DNA of 64,000 nt from the NCBI GenBank assembly GCA_947685225.1, contig CANTUV010000031.1, positions 66,073,001-66,137,000 on the forward strand. The letters are read 5' to 3'. Source of the stretch: Garcia nutans (taxonomy: Eukaryota > Streptophyta > Magnoliopsida > Malpighiales > Euphorbiaceae). Positions 1 to 10,360 of the stretch are shown piece after piece (position 1 is the stretch's first letter; the number at the start of each line of letters is the position of its first letter). The position numbers and the translations under genes are program-made. The notes beneath the pieces are model-generated. The model did no database searches. It had not been told where the DNA came from and was given only the letters and a program-made list of their open reading frames with translations.

Positions 1-387
1 TGTAATTTGGACATCCCAAAATTTATCAAAACACAACCTGCAAAAAGAAAACACTCCCAAATAATTTCAAATCACCATCTCAACCATACTTCTCAATTTC
101 ACCAAGTTTCTCAAACATTTATACATATAGATATATATAATTTAAAACACACTTACTTTCCCATTTCAAATACATTGACCCAAACATTCTTTATAATATA
201 CAATACGTAAAATCCAAAACATAATATATCATGCATAAAACTCAAAAATGTACAATAACATAAAAATATATACATGCTGCTGGTAGTGTTTCTGATCTCG
301 ATAGCAACTCAACAAGCTCAACTACAAGTCTAGACCCGACCTGGTCTAGAAGAACTCTCTGGCTCAGCTGGGTCTACTCTGTCACCT

Positions 388-423
388 GCGCGATGAAAAT
401 AATCGCGCTAAGCCAAAGCCTAG
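388..423 (-). other. LTR tandem double stem-loop (outer element)
   Basis: GCGCGAT at 388-394 pairs perfectly with ATCGCGC at 402-408. CTAAGC from 408 pairs with GCCTAG ending at 423 with one mismatch. The same two adjacent hairpins occur in the LARD LTR (7375-7411), the solo LTR (56716-56752) and the Tekay-like LTR (24297-24337). Confidence 0.65.
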
Positions 424-615
424 TGGTACAAACTTTGATAATAACAATAAAACTCAATGCAATGCCAATGCACAATGCATATAGATGTCACATCATTCCA
501 CTTTCTTATATTTTTCAAATATTTCATAATCACAGCTCATAAAATTATATTGCTCAATTATATCATAATTCATAATTCACATTAAAATAAAGACAAGCAT
601 GGGCCCAAAAAGATC

Positions 616-987
616 TAATATGCTATTCAAATTTCAGAGTTACTGCTTTGGTCCATAATGACACCATGTGTCTAGCCCCGTAGGCAATATATCCATGGAT
701 AATGTAACAGCCCCAGTCTCTTGGACCTCAACCCGGCTAAACCCTTAGGCCCCAGTCTTTTGGACCTCAACCCGGCTAAACCCTTAGGCCCCAGTATCTT
801 GGTCCTCAACCCGACTAGACTGCTACAGTTTTTAAGGCTTACGACCCAGTCTTTTCACCCCAAAAATATCATATTTATCAGCTGGCCTGGCTTACGACCC
901 AGTCTTTTCACCATTTCAGCGTCTAGCTCATAGGTAATCACAGGCATGCCGCCAAACCCAGAACTCTGAAAATTGAATAACATGCTA
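616..987. repeat. Inverted repeat bracketing an LTR minisatellite (outer element)
   Basis: Arm 616-641 is nearly the reverse complement of arm 962-987 (26 nt, about two mismatches; both carry the AACTCTGAA core). Between them lie three roughly 39-bp direct repeats (711 to about 822, consensus containing CTTGGACCTCAACCCGGCTA) and two copies of a CTTACGACCCAGTCTTTTCA unit (about 836 and 890). The same arms recur around different minisatellites at 7976-8314 and 56224-56509. Confidence 0.75.
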
Positions 988-2792
988 GGCACACAATTTA
1001 TTCATTTTTCTCATTATTAATCTCTTTCTCTTTGTCACATATTCAATCTAGGCACATTGCCTTATTTTCACATTTGTACTCATTTTTCACATTTTTCTCA
1101 TTTTTCTCACTTTTCTCACTTTTTTTATTTATTATCAATATTAATTCATTTCATTATTCCACATATATCATTTTTGCATTCACAACACATTACCCAATTA
1201 CTTTGGGTATTTTCACATAATATGCATATTTCACATGTTACACAAATTAGCCATTATCAATGGCTTTTCACAATGCATTTAACACATATATGACATTACA
1301 AATGTCATAGCATATTATTCATACACAATCAATGAACCAAGTAGCTTAACACATTTTCCAACCAAAATGTGTTAAGTCCAAATGTTATGCAAATATAAAC
1401 ATTATATTCAAAGTTTGTACATACCTCCACTAACAACCCAAAGCAAGCTAAAAACAACCTTCAATTCAATCTTTCCAACTTGCCCTTCACCACTTGGATG
1501 AAGAAAATCAACCTCCCTCAATGCCTAAACCAAATGTGATAGCAAATAATCATTTAGTATCACATTTAATGGCATTTCCAGCATTAAACCATAATTACAC
1601 ATTACTCCTACAAATTTTCAAAAATTTAGCCTTTCCCTACTTCAACATTGGAATTCCATTCTACTACAATTAAATTAGTATTTTAAGTTTATTTATATCA
1701 TTAAAAACATATTTTAATACATTTAAATCATTTACATTATAAAAATACACTCTTATACACAAAATCTCAAAAATGGCATAACCTTCCCCCATTGAAGTTT
1801 TTCCATTCCAACACAATCCATTACTCATTCCAAGCTTATATTCATCACTTTTAACACTAAACAACATGCTTAAACAAATAAAATCACACAATTCAACCAC
1901 TTTGGAAAATCACTTTTCTAAAACCCTAAATCTCCACTTCCATTCTCAAACTCCAACCCAACACCACCAAATCCAATATTTGACTTTAAAATACTTGTTT
2001 ATGAATTAGAACAACTCATTTGGATTCAATTTGCACAATTAAAGTTCATGTTTTCAAAACACCAAAAATCCGTAACCCTAAATTCTCTCTCTTCACCATT
2101 CTTTAACCAAACTCCATCATCTCTTCAATCTAACCTTAGAATCATTATTAACTACCCAAAATAACATCATACACACCAATTCCAACAGTTATAACATACT
2201 ACATCAAAATCTCAAAACTCAAATAATCCAAATTTCCAAGGAATTCAAAGAAAAGAGATGGAAACTTACTATTTTTGGTGGAGATCACCAAAAATCCACT
2301 TGCAACTTGTTAATTCCTTCAATTTATGGAGTATGGAAGAAGTAAAATCCTTGGCTTCAAGCTCCCATGGAAAACGTCCTTGAAGAAGAAGAAGAAGAAG
2401 ATGAAGACTTTTATATTTCCTTTCCTTTCATCTTTTTTTTAACCACATATATATATATTAAAATAATTTAATATTTAATATTTAATTATTTTTTAATAAA
2501 TTAAAAGTCCTAATTTTTCTCTTCCATTCAAAAATAATTTATTTTTGAATTATTTTATTAATTTTGAATTTATAAGATTTAATTACCAAAATACCCTTTT
2601 TCTTTTAAAATATGTTGACTTTTTTATGTTATGTATATTTTGCATATATATCACATATATATTCCATTTTTTCATTTAAAATCCCTTCATTTTTCATTTA
2701 AAACCATTAATTTAATTTATCCTTTTAAATTATAATTTATTTTATCAAATTTTACAAAAATTAGAAATTTTCAAAAATTTTAGGATGTTACA

Positions 2793-3557
2793 CACAGGCA
2801 GGATGGATGCACTGATGCATAAATGTGTCTACCCCAGGTCTATGAATGCATGAAATGAAGTGCCAAATAAAGTAAAAATACCAGTTATGATAGCTTAAGT
2901 ATCTGGCTGCCTCTTCATCACATATACCCGTTGTGATGGCCCTACATCATCTGGTCTACTTCCTACTATAGAACCTCCTCTCTGACCGAACCCTGGTCTA
3001 CCACCCCTACACTATCTCCACTAGCACGACCCCCTCTAACACTAGGTCTAGATGTTGCTGTATCAATCTATCTATCATCTAGTGGCTCTAGACAATCTCT
3101 GATAAAATTATTTGATGATCCACAACTAAAACAAACTGTTGATTCACCAACCCTCCAACAAATACCTCCATGTGCCCTACAACACTAAGCATAGGTAGGT
3201 GGAATAGGCCTCTAGGATACTGGGGTCGGGGCACTAGCCATTGAGGCAATAGGTCTCTGTCTCATTTATTGTGATGACCTGCCAAGCTAGCCCTGGCTCC
3301 TACTAAACCTTTGAGGACATCCCCCTCAACCTCTCTTTGATGATGAAGACCCTGCCTCACCATGAGGTCTCCTAGCTCTACTCTCCTCTCTTGCTGCAAC
3401 TGCAAGCCTCTTGGCTTTCTTAATATTTCGGGCAATGAACACTAACATTGAGAAATCATCACACTATACTATCACCACTGACACATGATGGACTATTTCA
3501 GTCCCTCCTCAAACCTCCGACATCTTCGATCTCATCATATAGAAAATCTCCTACATA
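2793..3557 (-). pseudogene. Decayed gag, C-terminal part, of the outer element
   Basis: On minus this segment holds the second half of a chromovirus-type gag. A CCHC-like knuckle is readable at 3133-3092 with cysteines in the right spacing, but the histidine is replaced by asparagine. Upstream on the same strand (3560-3200) are short blocks in shifting frames that resemble the basic region between capsid and knuckle. Several frameshifts and stops prevent translation. The N-terminal half is at 38323-38915; the two are separated by the Tat-type insertion, whose target duplication CTTGC lies at 3558-3562 and 38318-38322. Only about 170 bp separate the gag remnant from the LTR, so there is no room for pol. 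Non-functional. Confidence 0.65.
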
Positions 3558-4904
3558 CTTGCTGTGATCGGGGATTTTCGCCCCCACTCTCGATGGAATA
3601 GTTCTTGCGACTTCTGCAATGTTTAGGCTCGGGGCCTTAGAGAACACGAACCTAAGTATGAAGAAAATGGAGTCGCCACCCGGATGGTCCGGGAAAAGAA
3701 AGGGGTGGATGACACGATTTCTAAGGAATCCTCAACCCCCTAATGGGTTCGGAAAGTTGGGTACATGTGGGGAAGGTGAGAAATGACCCAGCACTCCCAC
3801 AATGCCCGGTTCATTGGAACCGGCCCCCTTTACAGGTCTTAATATTATAAAATTCTTAAATATAACAATATTATCAATATTACAAACAACAATTGAAATA
3901 AAGCATCGTTATATTAAAAATCAAAACAATGTCCAAGCAAAGCAAATAAATGGACACCCATCTGAAGATGGAAACATGGCCTTACATCATCCATGTCTAA
4001 ACTAATAGGACACCCACCAAAAGGTAGAAAAATGTCCTTTACATTGGTCTAAAATATAAAAGCAATTTAAATTACATGATATTTAACTAATAAGGTACCC
4101 ACAAAGTGGAAACATACCTCTTACACTTTTAATACTAAATAAGCAAATAATAACAATAAAGAGAACATCCATCTATGATAAATTAAATAAATCAAGCATT
4201 GAAATTAAATAAATCAACTACCAAAGCATATAATAGACTACATAATCAAATCTAAAAATAAATCAAGTAAAGATACAAATTGAGGTTTACTGTTTCCATT
4301 TAAAGTTCTTTAATTAATATTTAGGGTTTTGGAACCTTAAGATATTATTATTGTTATTTGTTTAGGCTACTGTAAGTTTTAAGAGAATTGAAATGGATTA
4401 GGGTTTTATAATTTAAGAAATTAGTAAGGTTCTTTAATTGATCAAATTAGGGTTTGGGGGGTAAAATCATGAAATTAGGGTTTTAACATTTTAAGACATT
4501 AGGTTTATAATTCATGTTAACTGGATTGTTATTTTGGATTTACTGTATAGGGTTTGAATGTTTAGGTTTATAAGGTTTTAAGGTTTTAAGGATTAGGAAA
4601 ACTAGGGTTTAAAGGGAATTAGGGTTTAAGAAAACTTAGGGTTTAGATTAACTAGTTTGGGGTTTACTGTTTTGGTTTTGGGGCTGAAGAAAATAGTTTA
4701 AAGTTTTATGAAGTAATTGTGATTTTTTAGAAACTGTAAAGTGAGTTTAGAGTTTGGATATTTAACAAAACATTTAGAAGTTTTGGAAAAGAATTGGAAG
4801 AAAATAGTTTAGGGTGTTTAAAAGCTTTTGGAAATAGGAAAAACGATTTAAGGTTTTTTGGAAATAAAAGAGTATTTTTTTAGGGTTTTTGGAAAAAGGA
4901 AAGA

Positions 4905-5075
4905 TTTAGGGATTTTGAGGTTTAGAAGAAACAGAAAAGTATTTCTAGGGTTCTTAAGGTTTAGAAGAAACAGAAAAGTATTTTTAGGGTTTTTACGGTT
5001 TAAAAGAAACAGAAAAGTATTTTTAGGGTTTTTAAGGTTTAGAAGAAACAGAAAAGTATTTTTAGGGTTTTTTGA
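4905..5075. repeat. Tandem repeat of about 39 bp in the Tat LTR
   Basis: Four to five head-to-tail copies of a unit built from AGGGTTTTTAAGGTTTAGAA followed by gaaacagaaaagtattttt. The same array is present at about 37310-37480 in the other LTR, so it predates the insertion. It creates a short repetitive reading frame that has no sign of being a gene. Confidence 0.8.
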
Positions 5076-5646
5076 AACAAAATAAATGAAATAGGGTTTT
5101 TAAGGTATTTGGAAACAAAAGAAATCATTTATGTTATTGAAACAAAGATCAATGTTACCATATGTTTATAGATCAAGATTTTGAGTGTATGTTTTTATGA
5201 ATCAAAGAAACAAAGCTGCTGTAAGAAAATAAAAAAAAATAGAAATTAGAGATTCAAACCTTTGTTCGTTGCTTCCACAAAAATTGCTTCTTGGATGAAC
5301 AAGGACAAAGGCAAGGTTGCTGCCTTTGATAAAGTGTTGATGGCTTTGCTTGTTCCTCTCAAATCTGAAGTCCCAAGTTCAAAGTTCTAGTCTTAAGTTT
5401 TTATCCCTCTAGAGTTCGATCGTTAATCCCCCTCTTTCTCCATTTTTTTAGTGTTATTTATAGGAAATTTATATGATTAATCCTAAATGTTTAAGAAAAC
5501 TAAAATTCATTAGGAAAAGAAATCAAAACCAAATAGAATTTGGTTTCGAAAAAAATTGCGTTGGAAAATTTTGCTGGCGAAATTTGTGATGGGCTGCTAG
5601 GAATTGCGAGAAACTGCGTGGAAAATTTACGCGCTACATGCTGCCA

Positions 5647-5687
5647 GGCCATTTCGCTCGCAAGAAGTTCCTGTCAACGAAATGGCC
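5647..5687. other. GGCCATTTCG hairpin in the Tat 3' LTR
   Basis: GGCCATTTCG at 5647-5656 is the exact reverse complement of CGAAATGGCC at 5678-5687. A third, direct copy lies at 5691-5700. In the other LTR the matching sites (38001-38009, 38031-38039, 38044-38053) all read CATTTTG or CAAAATG, so pairing is kept. Confidence 0.7.
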
Positions 5688-5901
5688 CAAGGCCATTTCG
5701 ACCAATGACTTCCGGCGACGAAATTTTTCATCGCCGATTTTTTCGTCGCCGATTTTTATTTTTATTTATTTTTATTTTTATTACTATAATTATAAAAAAT
5801 AAATACTAAAATAAATATTATTTAATTAAGATAACACAAAAATTATTTTGGACTAAATAAAATATATTGAACCGGACTGGATCAAAAATTAAGGGTCTAT
5901 A

Positions 5902-5920
5902 GTTTGCCCCCCTGCTTGAA
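5902..5920 (-). other. Polypurine tract of the pol-less Tat element
   Basis: On minus the sequence CAGGGGGGCAAAC directly precedes the 3' LTR terminus at 5901. This is the expected place and composition of the plus-strand primer site and it sets the element on minus. Confidence 0.75.
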
Positions 5921-5989
5921 CGATCTGAGACTTTAGTAAAAGAGAGTGAAAAGCAATAAGACTTAAATTTTCTGAGATGGTTGAGGTTT

Positions 5990-6882
5990 TGGGTTCTAGA
6001 CCCGGTTCTAGTTCTGGACTCAAGGATAATTTTAGGTTCTGGACCTAAGGGTAATTTTGGGTTCTGGACCCGAGCTAAGTTCTGGAGTTAGAAGAGATTT
6101 TAGGTTTTGGACCTAATGGTAATTTGGGCTCTAGACCCGAGCTAAGTTCTGGATTATCAGGAATTTGAGGTTCTGGACCTAAGAATAATTTGGGTTCTAG
6201 ACCTGAGCTAAGTTCTGGACTTAAAAGAGATTTTAGGTTCTGGACCTAAGGATAATTTGGGTTTTGGACCCGAGCTAAGTTCTGGACTTAGAAGAGATTT
6301 TAAGCTCTGGACCTAATGGTAATTTGGGTTCTGGACCCGAGCTAAGTTCTGGACTTAGGAGGAATTTTAGGTTCTGGACATAAAGATAATTCGGGTTCTG
6401 GACCCGAGCTAAGTTTTGGACTTAAAATGAATTTTAGGTTCTGGACCTAAAGATAATTTGGGTTCTGGACCCGAGCTAAGTTTTGGACTTAGAAGATATT
6501 TTAGGTTCTGGATCTAATAGTAATTTGGGTTCTGGACCCGAGCTAAGTTCTGGACTTATGAGGAATTTGAGGTTCTGGACCTAAGGATAATTTAGGTTCT
6601 GGACCCGAGCTAAGTTCTGGACTTAAAAGAGATTTTAGGTTCTAGACCTAAGGATAATTTGGGTTCTGGACCCGAGCTCAGTTCTGGACTTAAGAGGAAT
6701 TTTAGGTTCTGGACCTAAGGATAATTTGGGTTCTGGACCAGAGCTAAGTTTTGGGCTTAAAAGAGATTTTAGGTTTTGGACCTAAGGATAATTTAGGTTC
6801 TGGACCCGAGCTAAGTTTTGGACTTAGAAGAGATTTTAGGTTCTGGACCTAAGAATAATTTGGGTTCTGGACCAGAGCTGAT
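5990..6882. repeat. Tandem array of about 67 bp, roughly 13 units
   Basis: Each unit consists of three related segments of about 20-24 bp that all contain TTCTGGAC: one followed by CTAAGGATAATTT, one by CCGAGCTAA, and one by TTAGAAGAGATTTTA. The GAGCTAAG marker recurs about every 67 bp from 6070 to 6810. The trimeric make-up suggests an older monomer of about 22 bp that was later amplified as trimers. It lies in the non-coding interior of the pol-less Tat element near its polypurine tract. No open reading frame spans it. Confidence 0.85.
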
Positions 6883-7051
6883 AGAGATTTAATTATCTGC
6901 AAAAAAAATAATTATAGTGAGTAGCATATAAATTTTGTTTGCAAAAAAATTTAGCTAAGTTTTATGCATATATCTTCTCTTTGCCCCCTTCGTGTAAAAA
7001 TATTTTAATAGTGCAAAAAATATTTATATACACGCAAGTATTTGAATGATT
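6883..7051. other. Non-coding Tat interior between the tandem array and the LARD insertion
   Basis: AT-rich; no gene seen. It continues in sequence at 17145 after the LARD-like element and one copy of its GAATT target duplication are removed. Confidence 0.6.
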
Positions 7052-7374
7052 GAATTTGTAACACCCCGATACCCTATATAAGTACTATGCGTATACCTAG
7101 TATACATACAGTAAATATATAAAGTATAAGAATGTCACTTTTCGTTACCTTTTAAAAACCTGTAACAGAGTTCAAACCATAATACATTAATTTAAATAAC
7201 ATTTACAAAATCATTATCTTTATTAAAACTTCATTTATACATATAAATACTCTCTCGTAAGAAATACATCATAATTAAAATTTATACATGTATGCATTAC
7301 CCTCTAGTTGGTCTCGACAAACTTTACTCTTCTTATGGCATAACAAAGACTTCATATCTTCCATCTATATACCT

Positions 7375-7411
7375 GCGCGAATAAACACCCGCGCTAAGCC
7401 CGAGAGCTTAG
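7375..7411 (-). other. LTR tandem double stem-loop (LARD 3' LTR)
   Basis: GCGCG at 7375-7379 pairs with CGCGC at 7390-7394, and CTAAGC at 7394-7399 pairs with GCTTAG at 7406-7411. The identical structure is in the 5' LTR at 14166-14202. Confidence 0.75.
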
Positions 7412-7975
7412 TAGTCCAAATATAAAATATAAACATATAGTATAGAAGTATTGATATATAATGATACATTGATCCAATATATAATTAGTTCTTATCATAT
7501 CTTCTTTTCTTTTTAATTTTATCTTTAATATGTCCTAGCTAATTTCATATATGATGTATATATACATAATATTATCACCAACCCCAATGCATCACCAATA
7601 CTCAAAACCAATATATTAATACCCCTACAATATATATATACCACACCAACCATTATTGCAATACACACTTTACATATCATACCAATTATTATTGCAATAC
7701 ACACATTACATATCATACACTCATTATTGCAATACACACATTACACATCATATCACTCATTATTGCAATACACAATTTACATATCATATAAATCATAAAT
7801 CATATTTCCAATAAAGACAACCTTTATCATCAACCACAATTCATTCACATATTACACTTAATAACATTATATTATTCACAATTCACCAAGCATAATTCAT
7901 TATTAATACTCACAATCAATATTTCAATATTTGCATTTCACATTGACAATAAAGACAGACTCGGGCCCAAAACAC

Positions 7976-8314
7976 TAATATGTTATTCAAAGTTCAGAGT
8001 TACTGCTTTGGTTCATAGTCACAATCATCACGCCCGTAGGCAATGTATATACATGTATCTCTATCCATGGATAGTGTAACAGACCCAGTCTCTTGGACCA
8101 TCAACTCAACACATATGAGGAGATCCTCAACCCGGCAAGACTGTTACAAATCATATATCTCATATTCACAATTCTCATAGTGTAACAGACCCAGTCTCTT
8201 GGACCATCAACTCAACACATATGAGGAGATCCTCAACCCGGCAAGACTGTTACCTTTCATCATTTCTTAGGCATGCCACCCAAATACAGAACTCTGAAAC
8301 TGAATAACATATTA
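7976..8314. repeat. Inverted repeat bracketing a 75-bp duplication (LARD 3' LTR)
   Basis: Arm 7976-8001 and arm 8290-8314 are near-perfect reverse complements (about 25 nt). Between them a 75-bp segment is present twice (8073-8147 and 8179-8253) with a 31-bp spacer. Each copy begins AGTGTAACAGACCCAGTC and ends CAAGACTGTTAC. Confidence 0.85.
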
Positions 8315-10346
8315 AACAAACAATTCATTTATTATTTCATTATCAATCTCATCATCAATTAGGCCAACATGCCTTATCTCTTTCAATTGAATTATCATAG
8401 CCAATCACAATGGCTTCATATCATATCATATCTCAATCCATATTATACATATAGCATCATTGATATCACATTTCAAAGTATATTATTCATATAATACATT
8501 GCCATACACAAGATTCACAATGCATATAACATAACATTTTCTCACTTCTCAAAACACATTAACATCATTCATTACTAGAGCATTTATCATAACAAATTGC
8601 ACATACCTTAAGAATGATCCTCATTTCTTCCTACCTTTCCCATTTCATATTTCATCCTTTATATATATTCTTCATTTACATTCACAATATAATAGCTTAT
8701 TTAACACTTTCATCCCAATGTGTTAATGTTCAAAGACATATAAGGATATACAATCAAATAGGGTTTATGCTTACCTTGTTAATGATCTTCACATCCTTCA
8801 CATCATTCAATCATCACCTTAGTCCAATTATGTTAACAATATAATAGATCACTTAACACATTTGCAAACAAATGTGTTAAGCCTCAAATTATGTAATTAA
8901 ATACAATCATATGTATTGGTACTTACCTCAAGAACTAGTCCCATCAATCTATACATTTCTTTTCTTTCCAAGAATTCTCCACATTTAGGTTAATGCAACC
9001 CAATCTCTTCAAAACCTTTGAGGGACACGGGCAGCACCACTTGAGGGACACGGTTAGGGCAATTCAACCTCTTCACAATCTAATCCAAAAGGAATATTAG
9101 CAAAATGACCATATGAATAGTACATTCTGGTTTAAGACTCCATTTTATCCTTAATTTGAAAAATTGTATAAAATAATCTACTTGACTAAAAATTCTAAAA
9201 TTTTTACAGAATTTAGTTTTGTATCTTAAAATCATTCCTTTAAAATTTCAGATCAAACGGAACACAAAATCTTGGTCAAATAGTTCACCTAACCAGACTG
9301 CCCCAATTGCCCTGCATCCTGGCAGCAGTTCTGAACTTTGTGAATTCCATAAATCAAATTCAATCAACGTGGTTCCAAATTATTTTTCTCAAATACTAGA
9401 CTCACTAAGAAACAACATATCCAAAATTCAATTGGATATGATGTTTCTACATTTTATTAAAAATCCCGAAATATAGCTGTCTCAGTTAAGGTACCTGCTG
9501 GAACAGGTCTAATAAAAATAATCTTTCTAAACTCATAACCATTCCAAAATCGAATCAACATATTTTTCAGTCATTCTAGACTCATAGAGGCACAACATAT
9601 CAAAAATTCACTTCAAGAACATTTTTCTATAATTAATTAAAAATCATACAAGTCACAGCCTTTACTAATTGTAAAACAGAAAAAAATTCACTAAACACAA
9701 CTCTTACTCTTCCATCACCAACACCAACCTAGCTTCTTATCTTTAATTCCATTTCAACACTTTTACACACACCATACACAAACACACTCCATCAAACTCA
9801 AACAAAATTCCAAATAGAACAAGAGAAATCAAGAGAAAACTTACCTTAAATGAAGAAATTCCACAAATCTCAAACCAAAACCCTTGATTCCTTCTTCAAT
9901 TTGATTATAGAACTTCAAACACCTCCCTAGCTCTTTCTCTTCTTCAATGGCCGGCCTCTTCAAGAAAGAAAGAAGAAAATACCAACAAGTCAACCACTTT
10001 TCTTCTTTTAATCTCCACCATGCAACTTAACCAAAGAAAATTACCTCCATGCCCTTCATCCATTTAATTAATCTTTTGTCTCATATATACCCATATATAT
10101 AATTTCACATGCCACAAATAAATATCATCTTGTATTGACCAACCCTTTTGACCAATGTATATGTTAGTTATACAACCATATAAACAACATATACACTTCT
10201 CTCTACACCCTCTTTTCTTCTCAAAACACAAATACCTATACATTCTTTTCCCAACTTCATTTCTCTTGTAATTTAACACATATATTCAATCCAATATATA
10301 ACAATAACATAATCAAAACTTTTAAGGTATACATGAGGATATTACA

Positions 10347-10360
10347 ATTCTCTCCCCCTT
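10347..10360 (-). other. LARD polypurine tract
   Basis: On minus AAGGGGGAGAGAATT runs directly into the 3' LTR start TGTAATATCC. Confidence 0.8.

Larger units (their letters stand above)
1..2792 (-). repeat. 3' LTR of the outer gag-only element (cut by the window start)
   Basis: This AT-rich, non-coding stretch ends on plus at 2792 in GGATGTTACA, so on minus it opens TGTAACATCC. It matches in order the other copy that begins at 39085: a block around 290-430 (Ctgcgcgat, cgctaagcc, cctagtggtac) recurs at 39600-39770, and a block around 600-680 (GGGCCCAAA, then a CAGAGTT-like stretch and GCTTTGGT) recurs at 50990-51050. By comparison with that copy the window begins roughly 300 bp into the LTR, so the full LTR would be about 3.1 kb. 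It carries the double stem-loop (388-423), the inverted-repeat arms (616-641 and 962-987) and a minisatellite (711-912) described separately. Orientation follows the gag remnants, which read on minus. Confidence 0.75.
3563..5901 (-). repeat. 3' LTR of the pol-less Tat-type element
   Basis: 2339 bp. It starts TGTGATCGGGGATTTTCG and ends GGGTCTATA, homologous along its whole length to 35965-38317. Within it are a dense cluster of TAGGGTTT motifs (4320-5100), a roughly 39-bp tandem repeat (about 4910-5075), and a GGCCATTTCG hairpin (5647-5687). Compared with the other LTR it keeps about 50 bp near 5475-5530 that the other lacks, and it has a far shorter TTTTTA run (about 5750-5790). Confidence 0.88.
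7057..10346 (-). repeat. LARD 3' LTR
   Basis: Starts TGTAACACCCCGATACCC and ends GAGGATATTACA on plus. It contains the double stem-loop at 7375-7411, the inverted repeat 7976-8314, and a GGGACACGG pair near 9032 and 9052. The short open frames in it (for example 9219-9476) recur in the other LTR and show no protein-family features. Confidence 0.92.

Noticed and set aside
4858..5085. Repetitive FLGFLRFRRNRKV open frame
   Set aside because: Translation of the 39-bp tandem repeat in the LTR.
4320..5100. Interstitial telomere
   Set aside because: TAGGGTTT motifs are scattered with variable spacing, not in TTTAGGG arrays, and the region is an LTR present twice.
5990..6882. CRISPR-like repeat spacing
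   Set aside because: The units are contiguous tandem repeats without unique spacers, in a plant genome.
9219..9476. 85-codon open frame, repeated at 16012-16269
   Set aside because: The two copies are simply the two LTRs of the LARD-like element; no family features and no codon structure.
10064..10279. Minus-strand cysteine-rich open frame, repeated at 16857-17072
   Set aside because: Lies at the start of the LARD LTR in both copies; composition follows the AT-rich repeat, no start context or homologous protein recognised.
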